A DNA stretch of 64,000 bases. Origin: Achromobacter agilis. GTDB taxonomy: Bacteria; Pseudomonadota; Gammaproteobacteria; Burkholderiales; Burkholderiaceae_B. A program made the position numbers and the translations under genes. The notes under the pieces were generated by a model that was not told the origin of the DNA, ran no database searches, and saw only the letters and a list, made by a program, of their open reading frames with translations. Positions within the stretch are counted from its first letter, which is position 1. Each line of letters starts with the position of its first letter. Of this stretch, positions 1-10,505 are shown in pieces. The stretch spans positions 62,001 to 126,000 of the forward strand of contig NZ_UFQB01000015.1 in NCBI RefSeq assembly GCF_900496965.1, read 5' to 3'.

Positions 1-562
1 CCAGCTTGATGCGATGGTCGTGTTCGCCCTCTTCTTCCGGCTCTTCTTCGGAGGGAGGCTCGACCAGATCCGCGAGGGCCAGCTCGATCAGGTCGACGAT
101 ACCGTCGCCGTGCGCCGCCGAAATGGGATAGGGCGACCCCAGCCCCAGCTCGTGGAACTCGGACACCGCGGCGCCGGCGCCCATGCCTTCCGCCTTGTTC
201 ACGGCCAGCAGCACACGCTGCTGGCCGGATTTGCGCAGCAGCTTGGCGATCTCGTGATCATGGGCGTTGATGCCCGCCCGGGCATCCACCAGGAACACCA
301 CCACATCGGCCTCGGCGATGGCCTGCCGGGTCTGGCGCGCCATCTCCAGCAGGATGCCGTCCTTGGCGACGGGCTCGAAACCACCCGTATCGATGACGAT
401 GAAGGGGGTCTCGCCCACTCTGCCCTCGCCATAGTGGCGATCGCGGGTCAGACCGGAATAATCGGCCACCAGCGCGGCGCGCGATCGCGTCAGGCGGTTG
501 AAAAGGGTCGACTTGCCCACATTGGGGCGACCGACCAGGGCGACGACAGGCTTGAAAGACAC
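1..562 (-). CDS. der: GTPase Der (EngA), partial at left edge
   Basis: Der is a double-GTPase needed for maturation of the 50S ribosomal subunit. Only the N-terminal part is present; the gene runs off the left edge. Visible in the first G domain are the P-loop GRPNVGKST (residues ~11-19), the DTGG G3 motif and an NKAEG G4 motif, followed by an acidic stretch where the linker to the second G domain would begin. The start is GTG at 560-562, giving [18 protein letters not shown]; no upstream ATG fits the family N-terminus. It is last in the minus-strand run after bamB (22 bp gap), the conserved order in beta- and gammaproteobacteria. Confidence 0.95.
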   Translation of the reverse strand, partial: MSFKPVVALVGRPNVGKSTLFNRLTRSRAALVADYSGLTRDRHYGEGRVGETPFIVIDTGGFEPVAKDGILLEMARQTRQAIAEADVVVFLVDARAGINAHDHEIAKLLRKSGQQRVLLAVNKAEGMGAGAAVSEFHELGLGSPYPISAAHGDGIVDLIELALADLVEPPSEEEPEEEGEHDHRIKL

Positions 563-584
563 GGTGTAAGGCTTTTCTATAGGA

Positions 585-1742
585 TTAGTTGGCGCCGATC
601 AGGACGAGATTGCCATTGCCCGTCTGGACCAGCACACCTTGGGGGGTGGTTTGCGGCGGCGACACGACCGGGCCTCCGCCCACCGACAGGCGAGCCATCA
701 GGCTGCCGTCGCTGCGCGACAGGAAATGCACGTAACCATCCAGGTCGCCGACGGCAAGCGCACCGCCCAGCAAGGCCGGAGCGGTGAGCTGGCGGTTCTT
801 CAGGGCAGCCTGCTTCCAGACGTTGCCGCCGTTGTCCAGGGCGAACGCGTTGAGCACGCCGTTCTGGTCCGGCGCATAGGCGAAACGATCGTCGAGGGTC
901 AGGCCGCTGACGCTGGAGAAGTCCTTGGCCCACAGCGGACGGCCGCCGGCCGTCACGTCGAAGCAGACGATGCGGCCTTGGTAGGCCACGGCGCAAAGCA
1001 GGTTGCCGGCGAGGCGCGGCGCGCCGACCACGTCGGTCAGGCGTTCGAGGTCGCTGGCGCCGCGCGGCGTCGCCACGGTGCCTTCCCATTGCACGTTGCC
1101 GCTATTGGAAGCAATGGCCATCAGCTTGCCGCCGGGCAGGCCGGTGATGATCAGGCCTTCGGCCAGGACCATCTGCGACACGCTGCGCAAGGCCAGCGAG
1201 GGGCCGGGACGCTGCACGTTCCAGACCCGTTCGCCGTTGTTGGCGTCGAATGCCTGGATGCGGTAGTCGCCGCTGCGGACCACGACGATACCGAAGCCCA
1301 CGACGGGCGGAATCGTCACATCGCTGGTGGCGCGGACTTTCCATTTTTCCTTGCCGGTGTCATCGAAGGCAATCACATCGCCGTCGGGCGTGGCCACCGC
1401 GGTGGTCGTGCCGTCGCTACCCGCGCCGGCGGACAGCTTGCTCTCGGTCTTGGCCTTCCAGATGACACGGCCGCTTTGCAGGTCGAACTTGCCGACCGAA
1501 CCGTCCGGCGTGGCGGCGTAGATGGCGTCGCCCAGGACCGTGGGGGCAAAGCCCAGGCCCGACCCACTGCCGATCGACGTGGACCAGACCTGGCGCACGG
1601 ACATGCCGGCCTTGTATTCGGTCAGGGGCGCGGGATCGTAGCGGCCGTCGTCGCTGGAAAACATGCCGCATCCGCCCAGGGCGAGCAGGCTCGCCAGGCA
1701 AACGGCGCCACGCCACGTACGGCCAGGTGCAAATTTACGCAT
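585..1742 (-). CDS. bamB: Outer membrane protein assembly factor BamB
   Basis: BamB is the beta-propeller lipoprotein of the BAM complex that inserts outer membrane proteins. The predicted 385-residue protein has a lipoprotein signal peptide with lipobox LGGC (Cys near residue 24) followed by PQQ/WD-like blades rich in [11 protein letters not shown]-type and [10 protein letters not shown]-type motifs. I chose the ATG at 1742 because the signal peptide begins there; an in-frame ATG at 1835 would prefix 31 residues of no signal character that overlap the upstream gene. It starts 5 bp after the stop of the YfgM-like gene and precedes der. Confidence 0.95.
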   Translation of the reverse strand: MRKFAPGRTWRGAVCLASLLALGGCGMFSSDDGRYDPAPLTEYKAGMSVRQVWSTSIGSGSGLGFAPTVLGDAIYAATPDGSVGKFDLQSGRVIWKAKTESKLSAGAGSDGTTTAVATPDGDVIAFDDTGKEKWKVRATSDVTIPPVVGFGIVVVRSGDYRIQAFDANNGERVWNVQRPGPSLALRSVSQMVLAEGLIITGLPGGKLMAIASNSGNVQWEGTVATPRGASDLERLTDVVGAPRLAGNLLCAVAYQGRIVCFDVTAGGRPLWAKDFSSVSGLTLDDRFAYAPDQNGVLNAFALDNGGNVWKQAALKNRQLTAPALLGGALAVGDLDGYVHFLSRSDGSLMARLSVGGGPVVSPPQTTPQGVLVQTGNGNLVLIGAN

Positions 1743-1747
1743 TACAG

Positions 1748-2386
1748 TCACGCTCCGCTCAGGGCATCCAGTTTCAGTTGCACAACCTGGGTCAAGGGAT
1801 TCGCCGTGCCCAGGCCATCGATGGCGCTTTGCCATGCCGCCCGGGCCTCTTCACGCTTGCCCTGCGCAGCGAGAATATCGCCACGGCGGTCCGCGTACAA
1901 GGCGGCGAAGGCCGGCGGCGGGTTGTTGAGCTGCCCCAGTGCGGCATCGTACTGCTTCTGATCCAGCAGCATGCCGGCCAGGCGCAGGCGCGCCACGGAC
2001 TGCATGGAGGGGTTCTTGCCCTGGGCCGCCAGCCATTCCAGCTGCTCGCGGGCGCCGGCCTCGTCCTTTTGGGCCTGCAGAGCCTGGGCGGCCACCAGCG
2101 CGCCGCGCGCGGCGTAGCCCGTGGCCGGATATTCTTCGCGCAGCGTGGCCGCCGCGGTCTTGATGCGCACCGCCGAATCGGCGCCGCCCAGACGGGCCGC
2201 ATCTTCCAGCGCTTCAAAGTAGCCCATGGCCTGGTTGGCGCGATGCGCCTGGTAGGCCTTCCAGCCCCACCATCCGCCCCAGGCCAGCGCAACCGCCGCC
2301 GCCAGCGTGACGACGAGGGTGCCGTAACGGGCCCACCACGCCTTGATCGCGTCCAGTTTTTCCTGTTCTTCCAGATCGTATGCCAT
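1748..2386 (-). CDS. YfgM-like tetratricopeptide membrane protein
   Basis: The 212-residue protein opens with the AYDLEEQEKLDAIKAWW cytoplasmic segment characteristic of the YfgM/UPF0070 family. One transmembrane helix follows (about residues 23-45, GTLVVTLAAAVALAWGGWWGW), then a periplasmic alpha-helical TPR-like domain. In E. coli YfgM binds the SecYEG translocon and periplasmic chaperones, so a role in handing exported proteins to periplasmic folding factors is likely. Its position between hisS (3 bp gap) and bamB (5 bp gap) is the usual one and implies cotranscription. Confidence 0.9.
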   Translation of the reverse strand: MAYDLEEQEKLDAIKAWWARYGTLVVTLAAAVALAWGGWWGWKAYQAHRANQAMGYFEALEDAARLGGADSAVRIKTAAATLREEYPATGYAARGALVAAQALQAQKDEAGAREQLEWLAAQGKNPSMQSVARLRLAGMLLDQKQYDAALGQLNNPPPAFAALYADRRGDILAAQGKREEARAAWQSAIDGLGTANPLTQVVQLKLDALSGA

Positions 2387-2389
2387 GCA

Positions 2390-3685
2390 TTAACCCTTGA
2401 TGTTCAATACGTCGGCCAATCCCGCCAATGGGACCTGCTGCTGCGCGGTTTCGCCCTGCGCATCGCTGCGCAGGTACTTGACGCTCGCGGCCTGTGCAGC
2501 CACTTCATCGGCGCCAAGGATAACCGCAACCCGGGCGCCGCTGGCATCGGCGCGCTTGAATTGGGACTTGAAGCTCGCCGGACCGGCATGCACGATGACC
2601 GACAGGCCAGCGTCGCGCAGGTCTTCGCCGACGCGGGCGGCCAGGCGCTGGGCCTCTTCGCCCTGGTGCACGACGTAGACGTCGCATTCGGCCGGCGCCG
2701 GCATCTGCACGCTCTGTTCCCAGAGGTCCAGCAGGCGCTCCATGCCGATCGCGAAGCCGACGGCGGGCGCCGGCTTGCCGCCCAGCAATTCGACCAGGCC
2801 GTCGTAGCGGCCGCCGCCGCAGACCGTGCCCTGAGAGCCGAGCCTGTCGGTCACCCACTCGAACACGGTGAGGTTGTAGTAATCCAGCCCGCGCACCAGC
2901 CGCGGATTCAGGCGGTATTCGATGCCGGCTTCCGCCAGGCGCTGGCACACGCCGTCGAAGTGCGCGCGGGACTCATCGCCCAGGAAATCGAACAGGCGCG
3001 GCGCGCTGTCGGCCATTTCCTGCATGGCGGGGTTCTTCGTGTCCAGCACGCGCAGCGGATTGCTGTACATGCGGCGCTGGCCGTCTTCGTCGAGGACGTC
3101 GCGGTGCTTTTCCAGGTGCTCGATCAGCGCGGCGCGATGCGCCGCGCGTTCGGCCGGCTGGCCCAGCGAATTCAGTTCGAGGCGCACGTCGGTCAGCCCC
3201 AGCAGCTTCCACAGACGGGCCAGCATGACGATCAGTTCCGCATCCACGTCCGGACCGGAGAAGCCCAGCGCCTCGACGTCGATCTGATGAAACTGGCGGT
3301 AGCGGCCGCGCTGCGGGCGCTCGTGGCGGAAGACCGGACCGATGGAGTAGACGCGCTGCGGGCGGTCGTAGAGCATATTGTGCTCGATCGACGCGCGCAC
3401 GATGCCGGCCGTCATTTCCGGGCGCATGGTCAGCGATTCGCCGTTCAGCGCATCGGTAAAGGTGTACATCTCTTTTTCGACGATATCGGTCACTTCGCCG
3501 ATGCCGCGCGCAAACAGGCGCGTATGCTCAAGCACGGGCGTACGCACATTGCGGTAGCCGTAGCCGCGCAGCCAGCCGCGCACGATTTCCTCGAATTGCT
3601 CCCAGCGGGCGCTCGCCCCCGGCAACAGGTCATTCATGCCGCGTATGGCGGCGACTTTCTGGAAAGCTTGAGTCATCTTGATCAT
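2390..3685 (-). CDS. hisS: Histidyl-tRNA synthetase
   Basis: Charges tRNA-His with histidine in the cytosol. The 431-residue class II synthetase shows motif 1 around [10 protein letters not shown], motif 2 as [16 protein letters not shown], the HisRS-specific segment [14 protein letters not shown] and motif 3 as [10 protein letters not shown], followed by the C-terminal anticodon-binding domain (DVYVVHQG onward). Length is normal. Two close starts exist, ATG at 3685 (MIKMTQAF) and ATG at 3676 (MTQAF); neither has an obvious Shine-Dalgarno, so the N-terminus is uncertain by three residues. It lies 45 bp after ispG. Confidence 0.97.
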   Translation of the reverse strand: MIKMTQAFQKVAAIRGMNDLLPGASARWEQFEEIVRGWLRGYGYRNVRTPVLEHTRLFARGIGEVTDIVEKEMYTFTDALNGESLTMRPEMTAGIVRASIEHNMLYDRPQRVYSIGPVFRHERPQRGRYRQFHQIDVEALGFSGPDVDAELIVMLARLWKLLGLTDVRLELNSLGQPAERAAHRAALIEHLEKHRDVLDEDGQRRMYSNPLRVLDTKNPAMQEMADSAPRLFDFLGDESRAHFDGVCQRLAEAGIEYRLNPRLVRGLDYYNLTVFEWVTDRLGSQGTVCGGGRYDGLVELLGGKPAPAVGFAIGMERLLDLWEQSVQMPAPAECDVYVVHQGEEAQRLAARVGEDLRDAGLSVIVHAGPASFKSQFKRADASGARVAVILGADEVAAQAASVKYLRSDAQGETAQQQVPLAGLADVLNIKG

Positions 3686-3730
3686 GCCGCGTCGCGCGCC
3701 GGCAAGCGCGCTAGCGGCTACACCCTTACT

Positions 3731-5017
3731 TTAATGAGAGGCGGGCGCGCCGTAGCGGCGCGCGACGTAGTCTTCGACGATGGCCTGGAACTCTTCGGCA
3801 ATATGGTCGCCCTTGAGCGTGACCGTGCGCTCGCCGTCGACGAACACCGGCGCGGCCGGCACTTCGCCGGTGCCCGGCAGGCTGATGCCGATATCGGCAT
3901 GACGGCTTTCGCCCGGCCCGTTGACCACACAGCCCATCACGGCGACGTTCATGCTTTCGACGCCGGGATACTGCGCGCGCCAGAGCGGCATCTGGCGGCG
4001 CAGATACCCCTGGATGCTGTCCGCCAGTTCCTGGAAAAACGTGCTGCTGGTACGGCCGCAGCCGGGGCACGCGACCACCATCGGCGTGAAGGCGCGCAGG
4101 CCCATGGTCTGCAGGATTTCCTGCGCCACGATGGCTTCGCGGCTGCGGTCGCCGCCGGGTTCGGGCGTGAGCGAAATGCGGATGGTGTCGCCGATGCCCT
4201 GTTGCAGCAGTACGGCCAGCGCGGCCGTGGATGCCACGATGCCCTTGCTGCCCATGCCGGCTTCGGTCAGGCCCAGGTGCAGCGGGTAGTCGCAACGTGC
4301 GGACAGGTCGCGGTAGACGGCGATCAAGTCCTGCACGTGGCTGACCTTGCACGACAGGACGATGGCGTCGCGGCGCAGGCCGAGCTCTTCAGCGCGCTCG
4401 GCGTTGCTGATGGCAGACACGACCAGCGCATCGCGCATCACCGCCTGGGCCTCCCAGGGCTGCGCGCGGCGGCTGTTTTCGTCCATCTTGCGCGCCATCA
4501 GCTCGTGATCCAAGCTGCCCCAGTTCACGCCGATGCGCACGGGCTTGTCGTAACGGCAGGCCACTTCGATCATCTGGGCAAAATTGTCGTCGCGGCGCTT
4601 GCCGCCACCCATGTTGCCCGGGTTGATCCGGTACTTGGACAGCGCCTGGGCGCATTCGGGAAACTGCGTCAGCAGCTTGTGGCCGTTGTAGTGGAAATCG
4701 CCCACCAGCGGCACGTCCACGCCCATCCGGTCGAGCTGTTCGCGGATGGCCGCGACTTCACGGGCCGCCTCGGGCGTGTTCACCGTGATCCGCACGAGCT
4801 CGGAGCCGGCCTGGGCCAGCTCCTTGATTTGTATCGCCGTGGCGATGGCGTCCGCCGTGTCGGTGTTGGTCATGGACTGGACCACGACCGGGGCATCGCC
4901 GCCCACCGTCACGACACGGTCGCCCCACTTCACCGCCACCGAACGCGTGGCGCGGCGCACTGCGGCCCCCACGTCGGGAGGCGGCGCATCCTGGCAAGGC
5001 AGAGAAGATTCTTGCAT
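3731..5017 (-). CDS. ispG: 4-hydroxy-3-methylbut-2-en-1-yl diphosphate synthase (IspG/GcpE)
   Basis: IspG converts methylerythritol cyclodiphosphate to HMBPP in the non-mevalonate isoprenoid pathway using a 4Fe-4S cluster. The 428-residue protein has the N-terminal TIM-barrel signature [13 protein letters not shown] and the insert-containing form typical of proteobacteria. Cluster-ligand cysteines are in CPGCGRT near residue 320 and in the later [10 protein letters not shown]. The ATG at 5017 (MQESSLPC) is preferred over one at 5101, whose extra 28 residues are a low-complexity Ser/Thr/Gly/Cys/Arg repeat that overlaps rodZ. It follows the rodZ-like gene by 13 bp. Confidence 0.95.
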   Translation of the reverse strand: MQESSLPCQDAPPPDVGAAVRRATRSVAVKWGDRVVTVGGDAPVVVQSMTNTDTADAIATAIQIKELAQAGSELVRITVNTPEAAREVAAIREQLDRMGVDVPLVGDFHYNGHKLLTQFPECAQALSKYRINPGNMGGGKRRDDNFAQMIEVACRYDKPVRIGVNWGSLDHELMARKMDENSRRAQPWEAQAVMRDALVVSAISNAERAEELGLRRDAIVLSCKVSHVQDLIAVYRDLSARCDYPLHLGLTEAGMGSKGIVASTAALAVLLQQGIGDTIRISLTPEPGGDRSREAIVAQEILQTMGLRAFTPMVVACPGCGRTSSTFFQELADSIQGYLRRQMPLWRAQYPGVESMNVAVMGCVVNGPGESRHADIGISLPGTGEVPAAPVFVDGERTVTLKGDHIAEEFQAIVEDYVARRYGAPASH

Positions 5018-5030
5018 CGGTGGAACCGGG

Positions 5031-5525
5031 TTACTTGGTCGGCTTCGGCAGCCAGTCGAACGGCAGCCAGTGCTGCGGCAACCAGCCTTGCCAGAAGGCA
5101 TACGCCACGCCAGCGGCCAGCACCAGCACGATGGCGATGAGCCACCCCCAGGAGGTCGAGGACGAACGGTCGTCGTCGGCGCCCGACTGGGGGATGGAGT
5201 GCGCCGAATGCAAGGCGCCAGGGCTGAGCTTCACCGGGCCGGTGACGCGGGCCTTGGGGTCCAGCGAGTCGACGATGGCTTGAGCGTCGGCGCCCAGCAG
5301 GCGCGCGTAATTGCGGACCAGGCCACGCAATGAAACGCCGGTGGGCAAAGTCGCCCACTCTTCATTTTCAAGGGCTTCGATCTGCTTCGTGGAGAACTTG
5401 ATGCGGCTGGACACTTCGTCGAGCGACCAGCCCTTGGACTGGCGCAGCGCGCGCAATGCCGAGCCCACGCTGCCTGCGGCGCCGGCGGGCGTCTCTGAAA
5501 CTGCAGAAGCGAAATCCTGCGTCAT
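5031..5525 (-). CDS. RodZ-like helix-turn-helix membrane protein (short form)
   Basis: RodZ links the MreB cytoskeleton to cell-wall elongation. This 164-residue protein has a cytoplasmic HTH_25-type domain (about residues 20-90; [20 protein letters not shown]), a Ser/Asp-rich linker and one transmembrane helix near residues 125-147 ([20 protein letters not shown]). It ends with a short Trp/Pro-rich tail, so the periplasmic beta domain of E. coli RodZ (337 residues) is absent. The start overlaps the rlmN stop by 4 bp (ATGA), so the two are translationally coupled, and ispG follows 13 bp later, the usual rlmN-rodZ-ispG order. Confidence 0.82.
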   Translation of the reverse strand: MTQDFASAVSETPAGAAGSVGSALRALRQSKGWSLDEVSSRIKFSTKQIEALENEEWATLPTGVSLRGLVRNYARLLGADAQAIVDSLDPKARVTGPVKLSPGALHSAHSIPQSGADDDRSSSTSWGWLIAIVLVLAAGVAYAFWQGWLPQHWLPFDWLPKPTK

Positions 5526-6676
5526 GCATGCACCTGTTTAATGGGTATGGTCTGGCGCTGTGCGGCGTTGCGCTCGGTAATCCGGGTGCGGTCGCGCACT
5601 TCTCCGGCCAACTGGCCGCAAGCCGCATCGATGTCGTCGCCCCGGGTCTTGCGAACGGTGGTGATGATGCCGGCGTCCATCAGACGCTGGGCAAACACCT
5701 TCACCCGCGCCGAGTTCGAACGCTTCAGGCCGGACTCGGGAAAGGGGTTGAACGGAATCAGATTGAGCTTGCACCGCAGCTGGCGTGCAATGTGGATCAA
5801 TTCCTTGGCGTGCTGATCGGTATCGTTGATGCCGTCCAGCATGCAGTATTCAAACGTGATGAAGTCGCGCGGCGCGAACGCGAGGTAGCGTTCGCAAGCG
5901 GCCAGCAGCTCCTTCAGCGGGTACTTCTTGTTCAGCGGCACCAGCTCGTCGCGCAGCGCGTCGTTGGGCGCGTGCAGCGAAACGGCCAGGGCCACGGGAC
6001 AGTCCTGCGACAGGCGGTCCATCATGGGGACCACGCCGGAGGTGGACACCGTGACGCGGCGGCGCGACAGCCCGTAGGCGTTGTCGTCCAGCATCAGGCG
6101 CAGAGCCGGCAGGACCTGGTCGTAGTTGAGCAGGGGTTCGCCCATGCCCATCATGACCACATTGCTGACGACGCGGGTATCTTCGGACGCCTTGGCGCTT
6201 TCCAGGCGGGCGGTGCCGATATCGGCCTCCAGCACGCGCTTGGCCCACCACAGCTGGCCGATGATCTCGCTGGTCTTCAGATTGCGGTTGAATCCCTGGT
6301 GCCCGGTCGAGCAGAAGCGGCAGTTCACGACGCACCCAGCCTGGCTGGACACGCACAGCGTGCCGCGGTCGTCTTCGGGGATGAAGACGGTCTCGATGGC
6401 GTTGCCCTGCCCCACGTCGAACAGCCACTTGCGGGTGCCGTCGGACGAGCGCTGCTCGATATTGACGGGCAATGCCTCGATGCGGCAATGCGTAGCAAGC
6501 TGGCTGCGGAAATCGCGGGCCAGGTCGGTCATGGCGTCGAACGAATCGGCGCCGCGCTGATGCATCCAGCGCTGCAGCTGGCGGGCGCGAAACGGCTTGC
6601 CCCCCCACTGCCCCACGAGCTCGGACAGGGCGGAGCCGTCAAGCCCCAGCAGATTGATTCGTTCGGCGGTTTCCAT
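5522..6676 (-). CDS. rlmN: Dual-specificity RNA methyltransferase RlmN
   Basis: Radical-SAM enzyme that methylates C2 of A2503 in 23S rRNA and A37 of some tRNAs. The 384-residue protein has the CxxxCxxC cluster motif in [17 protein letters not shown] (about residues 114-126), the downstream [14 protein letters not shown]-binding region and a C-terminal [18 protein letters not shown] segment carrying the second catalytic cysteine. The N-terminal accessory domain ([13 protein letters not shown]-like) is present. It starts 42 bp after ndk and overlaps the rodZ-like gene by 4 bp. Confidence 0.96.
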   Translation of the reverse strand: METAERINLLGLDGSALSELVGQWGGKPFRARQLQRWMHQRGADSFDAMTDLARDFRSQLATHCRIEALPVNIEQRSSDGTRKWLFDVGQGNAIETVFIPEDDRGTLCVSSQAGCVVNCRFCSTGHQGFNRNLKTSEIIGQLWWAKRVLEADIGTARLESAKASEDTRVVSNVVMMGMGEPLLNYDQVLPALRLMLDDNAYGLSRRRVTVSTSGVVPMMDRLSQDCPVALAVSLHAPNDALRDELVPLNKKYPLKELLAACERYLAFAPRDFITFEYCMLDGINDTDQHAKELIHIARQLRCKLNLIPFNPFPESGLKRSNSARVKVFAQRLMDAGIITTVRKTRGDDIDAACGQLAGEVRDRTRITERNAAQRQTIPIKQVHA

Positions 6677-6718
6677 GACCTGGGTAAAACTCGAAAAGCT
6701 AAAACAGTTCCGCGAAAA

Positions 6719-7144
6719 TCAACGGCTGTGGATGTTCATTTCGGGGAAGAAGAAGGCGATTTCGACAGCAGCCGTTTCCGGAGCGTCCGAACCGTGCACG
6801 GCGTTGGCGTCGATGCTGTCGGCGAAATCGGCGCGAATGGTGCCGGGGGCAGCCTTCTTGGGATCCGTGGCGCCCATCAGGTCGCGATTCTTCAGGATGG
6901 CTTCTTCGCCTTCCAGCACTTGCACGAACACGGGGCCCGAGACCATGAAGTCGACCAGGTCCTTGAAGAAGGGGCGTTCCTTGTGCACGGCGTAGAAACG
7001 CTCGGCGTCGGCGCGCGACAGCTGAGCCAGGCGGGCGGCGATGACCTTCAGGCCGGCTTGCTCGAAACGGCTGACGATCTGGCCGATCACGTTCTTGGCA
7101 ACGGCGTCGGGCTTGATGATCGAGAGGGTGCGTTGAATGGACAT
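6719..7144 (-). CDS. ndk: Nucleoside diphosphate kinase
   Basis: Transfers the gamma phosphate of ATP to nucleoside diphosphates through a phosphohistidine. The 141-residue protein has the full NDK fold: [13 protein letters not shown] at the N-terminus, the [19 protein letters not shown] nucleotide site and the active-site histidine in [16 protein letters not shown]. The start is ATG at 7144 ([13 protein letters not shown]). It is the first gene of the minus-strand housekeeping run that continues to der. Confidence 0.97.
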   Translation of the reverse strand: MSIQRTLSIIKPDAVAKNVIGQIVSRFEQAGLKVIAARLAQLSRADAERFYAVHKERPFFKDLVDFMVSGPVFVQVLEGEEAILKNRDLMGATDPKKAAPGTIRADFADSIDANAVHGSDAPETAAVEIAFFFPEMNIHSR

Positions 7145-7535
7145 AAGAACTCCGAAAGCTGATTTCTGACTGGTTTCTGATCAATTGCCTGGCGCGGCTC
7201 TGCGCTTGTCGGTGTCACCCTTGAAGCGTCATCGCGCTGTTGGCGCACAGGCGGTCCGAAACGGGGGATGTTTCGGGCCGGCCTGAACCGCTGGGCCAAG
7301 GCAGGGATTCGACACTGCCCACCTGTCGGACTCGACCCAGATTTCCATCGGGGCCCCCGGATACGCGTTTTCATGTGCGTGTTTCCGAAGGAATCCTCAA
7401 TGAATTCAGGGACTTCTAAAAGGTTTACAGTAACCCGGTATTCTAACACGCTGAGAAGACCGCATTACATCTTAAAATGAGCGGTTTGCTGCCCGCATCT
7501 TTAGCCCGGGCGCCCCTGTCTGCCGGAACCCTGTA
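7145..7535. other. Intergenic region ndk/valS with strong hairpins
   Basis: This 391-bp divergent gap has no convincing coding sequence. It must hold the promoters of ndk (minus) and valS (plus), but I could not assign -35/-10 pairs with confidence. It contains an 11-bp stem with a 7-nt loop at 7252-7280 (arms around CCGAAAC / GTTTCGG) and a 7-bp stem at 308-330 of the same kilobase (7308-7330, CGACA / TGTCG). These could be part of an untranslated leader or a small RNA; no known RNA family was recognised. Confidence 0.4.
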
Positions 7536-10430
7536 ATGACTCAAGCCGCCTCCCCGAACGCCGCGACACCCGCGAGCGACACCCAGGAACTCTCCAAGAG
7601 CTTCGAACCCGCCGAACTGGAATCCCGCTGGTACGCCGAGTGGGAAAAGCGCGGCTACTTCCAGGCGGGCCAGCACGTAAAAACGGGGACGGAAGGCAAG
7701 CCGTATGTCATCCAGTTCCCGCCCCCCAACGTGACGGGCACCCTGCACATGGGCCACGCGTTCAACCAGACCATCATGGACGGCCTGGTGCGCTACCACC
7801 GGATGCTGGGCGACGACACCGTATTCATCCCCGGCACCGACCACGCCGGCATCGCCACGCAGATCGTGGTTGAAAGACAGCTGGACGCCCAGAAGGTTTC
7901 TCGCCACGACCTCGGCCGCGAAAAATTCGTGGAAAAAGTGTGGGAATGGAAGGAAAAGTCCGGCAACGCCATCACCGGCCAGGTCCGCCGCCTGGGCGCC
8001 TCGGCCGACTGGCCGCGCGAATACTTCACCATGGACGACCGCATGTCGCGCGGCGTCGTCGAGACCTTCGTCCGCCTGCATAAACAGGGACTGATCTACC
8101 GCGGCAAGCGCCTGGTCAATTGGGATCCGAAGCTGCTGACCGCCGTTTCCGACCTGGAAGTCCAGTCCGAAGAGACCGATGGCCACATGTGGCACATCCT
8201 CTACCCCTTCGTGGACGGCCCGCAGACCATCGTCGACAAGGACGGCCAGACCGTCACGCTGCGCGGCCTGACCATCGCCACCACCCGCCCCGAAACGATG
8301 CTGGCGGACGGCGCGCTGTGCGTTCATCCAGAAGACCCCCGCTACCGGCACCTGGTCGGCAAGGAAGTCGAACTGCCCCTGTGCGACCGCAACATCCCGA
8401 TCATCGCGGACGATTTCGTCGACCCCGCATTCGGCACTGGCTGCGTGAAGATCACCGGCGCGCACGACTTCAACGACTACGCCTGCGCGATGCGCCACGA
8501 TCTGCCCCTGATCGTGATCTTCACGCTGGACGCGCACATCAATGAAAACGGCCCGAAGCAATTCCAGGGCATGGAGCGCTACGAGGCCCGCAAGGCCGTA
8601 GTGGCCCAGCTGGAGGCCGAAGGCTATCTGGTCAAGGTCGAGCCCCACAAGATGATGCAGCCCAAGGGCGACCGCACCGGCGTCGTCCTGGAGCCCATGC
8701 TGACGGACCAATGGTTCGTGGCCATGAGCAAGCCCGCGCCCGAAGGCACGCTGAACCCGGGCAAGAGCATTACCGAGGTCGCGCTGGATGTCGTGGCCGA
8801 CGGCCGCATCCAGTTCTACCCCGACAACTGGACCACCATCTACAACCAGTGGCTGAACAACATCCAGGACTGGTGCATTTCGCGCCAGCTCTGGTGGGGC
8901 CACCAGATTCCGGCCTGGTACTCGGACGACGGCCAGGTGTTCGTGGCCCACGACGAAGCCGAAGCCACCGCACAGGCCCGCGCGGCCGGCGTGACGGGCG
9001 AACTCAAGCGCGACCCGGACGTGCTGGACACCTGGTTCTCCTCCGGCCTGGTGCCCTTCACCACGCTGGGCTGGCCGGAAAACACCCCGGACCTGCAGCG
9101 TTACCTGCCGTCCAGCGTGCTGGTCACGGGCTTTGACATCATTTTCTTCTGGGTGGCGCGCATGGTCATGCTGACCACGCACCTGACCGGCCAGATCCCG
9201 TTCAAGCACGTCTACGTGCACGGCCTGATCCGCGATGCCGACGGCCAGAAGATGAGCAAGTCCAAGGGCAACACCCTGGACCCCGTTGACCTGATCGACG
9301 GCATCGACCTGGACGGCCTGGTCGCCAAGCGCACCTACGGGCTGATGAATCCCAAGCAGGCCGGCGCCATCGAAAAGGCCACCCGCCGCCAGTATCCAGA
9401 CGGCATCCCCGCCTTCGGCACCGATGCGCTGCGCTTCACGATGGCCGCCTATGCCACCCTGGGCCGCAACATCAACTTCGACCTGAAGCGCTGCGAGGGC
9501 TACCGCAATTTCTGCAACAAGCTCTGGAACGCCACGCGCTTCGTGCTGATGAACACCGAAGGCCATGACCTGACGGGCCCGGACGCCGGCGAGCTGTCCT
9601 TCGTGGACCGCTGGATCGTCAGCCAGATGCAGACGCTGGAAGCGGACGTGGCGCGCGGCTTCGCCGACTACCGCTTCGACAACGTCGCCAACGCGCTCTA
9701 CCGTTACGTCTGGGACGAATACTGCGACTGGTACCTGGAACTGGCCAAGGTGCAGATCCAGACCGGCACGCCGGCCCAGCAGCTGGGCACGCGCCGCACG
9801 CTGATCCGCGTGCTGGAAGGCGTGCTGCGCCTTGCGCACCCCATCATTCCCTTCATCACCGAAGAGCTGTGGCAGAAGGTGTCGCTGGTGGCCGGCAAGC
9901 GCAAGGAAGGCGCGGCGGACAGCGTCAGCGTCCAACCCTACCCGCAGGCCAACCCGGCAGCGGTCGACGCCGCCGCCGAAGCCGACGTGGCCGAACTGAA
10001 GGCCCAGGTCGAGGCCGTGCGCGCGCTGCGCGGCGAGATGAACCTGTCGCCGGCACAGAAGGTGCCGCTGTGCGCCCAGGGCGACGCGCCGGCGCTCAAG
10101 CGCAATGCGCCTTACCTGGCGGCGCTGGCCAAGCTGAGCGAAGTCGAGGTGCTGGACGCTCTGCCCGACGCGGGCGCGCCGGTCCAGGTCGTGGGCACCA
10201 GCCGCCTGATGCTGCACGTCGAAATCGACGTGGCCGCGGAACGCGTCCGCCTGGACAAGGAAATCGCCCGCCTGGAAGGCGAAATGGCCAAGGCCAACGG
10301 CAAGCTGTCGAATGCCAGCTTCGTCGAGCGCGCGCCGGCGGCCGTGGTCGAACAGGAGAAGGCGCGCCTGGCGCAGTTCGGCGAAACCTTGCAGAAGGTG
10401 CGCGAACAGCGCGCCAAGCTGGGCAACTGA
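7536..10430 (+). CDS. valS: Valyl-tRNA synthetase
   Basis: Class I synthetase that charges tRNA-Val. The 964-residue protein contains the HIGH-type motif in [15 protein letters not shown] (about residues 63-77), an editing domain with [12 protein letters not shown], the [10 protein letters not shown] active-site region and the KMSKS-type motif [11 protein letters not shown] (about residues 569-579). The C-terminus is the expected coiled-coil tRNA-binding arm ([20 protein letters not shown]). Length is normal. It reads away from ndk and ends 20 bp before a bidirectional terminator. Confidence 0.98.
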   Translation: MTQAASPNAATPASDTQELSKSFEPAELESRWYAEWEKRGYFQAGQHVKTGTEGKPYVIQFPPPNVTGTLHMGHAFNQTIMDGLVRYHRMLGDDTVFIPGTDHAGIATQIVVERQLDAQKVSRHDLGREKFVEKVWEWKEKSGNAITGQVRRLGASADWPREYFTMDDRMSRGVVETFVRLHKQGLIYRGKRLVNWDPKLLTAVSDLEVQSEETDGHMWHILYPFVDGPQTIVDKDGQTVTLRGLTIATTRPETMLADGALCVHPEDPRYRHLVGKEVELPLCDRNIPIIADDFVDPAFGTGCVKITGAHDFNDYACAMRHDLPLIVIFTLDAHINENGPKQFQGMERYEARKAVVAQLEAEGYLVKVEPHKMMQPKGDRTGVVLEPMLTDQWFVAMSKPAPEGTLNPGKSITEVALDVVADGRIQFYPDNWTTIYNQWLNNIQDWCISRQLWWGHQIPAWYSDDGQVFVAHDEAEATAQARAAGVTGELKRDPDVLDTWFSSGLVPFTTLGWPENTPDLQRYLPSSVLVTGFDIIFFWVARMVMLTTHLTGQIPFKHVYVHGLIRDADGQKMSKSKGNTLDPVDLIDGIDLDGLVAKRTYGLMNPKQAGAIEKATRRQYPDGIPAFGTDALRFTMAAYATLGRNINFDLKRCEGYRNFCNKLWNATRFVLMNTEGHDLTGPDAGELSFVDRWIVSQMQTLEADVARGFADYRFDNVANALYRYVWDEYCDWYLELAKVQIQTGTPAQQLGTRRTLIRVLEGVLRLAHPIIPFITEELWQKVSLVAGKRKEGAADSVSVQPYPQANPAAVDAAAEADVAELKAQVEAVRALRGEMNLSPAQKVPLCAQGDAPALKRNAPYLAALAKLSEVEVLDALPDAGAPVQVVGTSRLMLHVEIDVAAERVRLDKEIARLEGEMAKANGKLSNASFVERAPAAVVEQEKARLAQFGETLQKVREQRAKLGN

Positions 10431-10450
10431 CCGCAGTGCCTGCCTGAACG

Positions 10451-10485
10451 AAAAAATCCCCGGACGGAGCTCCGGGGATTTTTTT
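10451..10485. terminator. Bidirectional rho-independent terminator after valS
   Basis: AAAAAATCCCCGGA / TCCGGGGATTTTTTT forms a near-perfect stem with a short loop. A-runs on one side and T-runs on the other allow it to work for valS on the plus strand and for the FAD oxidase operon on the minus strand. Confidence 0.9.
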
Positions 10486-10505
10486 GTCTTGCTTCACCCT
10501 CCAGG

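Noticed and set aside
1727-5140. An open frame of 1137 codons on the plus strand
   Set aside because: It lies antisense to yfgM, hisS and ispG, has no family motifs and arises from high third-position G+C.
7290-7345. TCGAATCCC-like T-loop sequence suggesting a tRNA
   Set aside because: No GGTTC match, no acceptor stem and no cloverleaf could be folded.
7087-7449. Possible small minus-strand gene upstream of ndk
   Set aside because: Low-complexity composition, no ribosome-binding site, overlaps ndk in another frame and the hairpin region.
7443-10217. A 924-codon minus-strand open frame
   Set aside because: It is antisense to valS, rich in Ala/Gly/His/Arg with no domain; a shadow of GC-rich codons.
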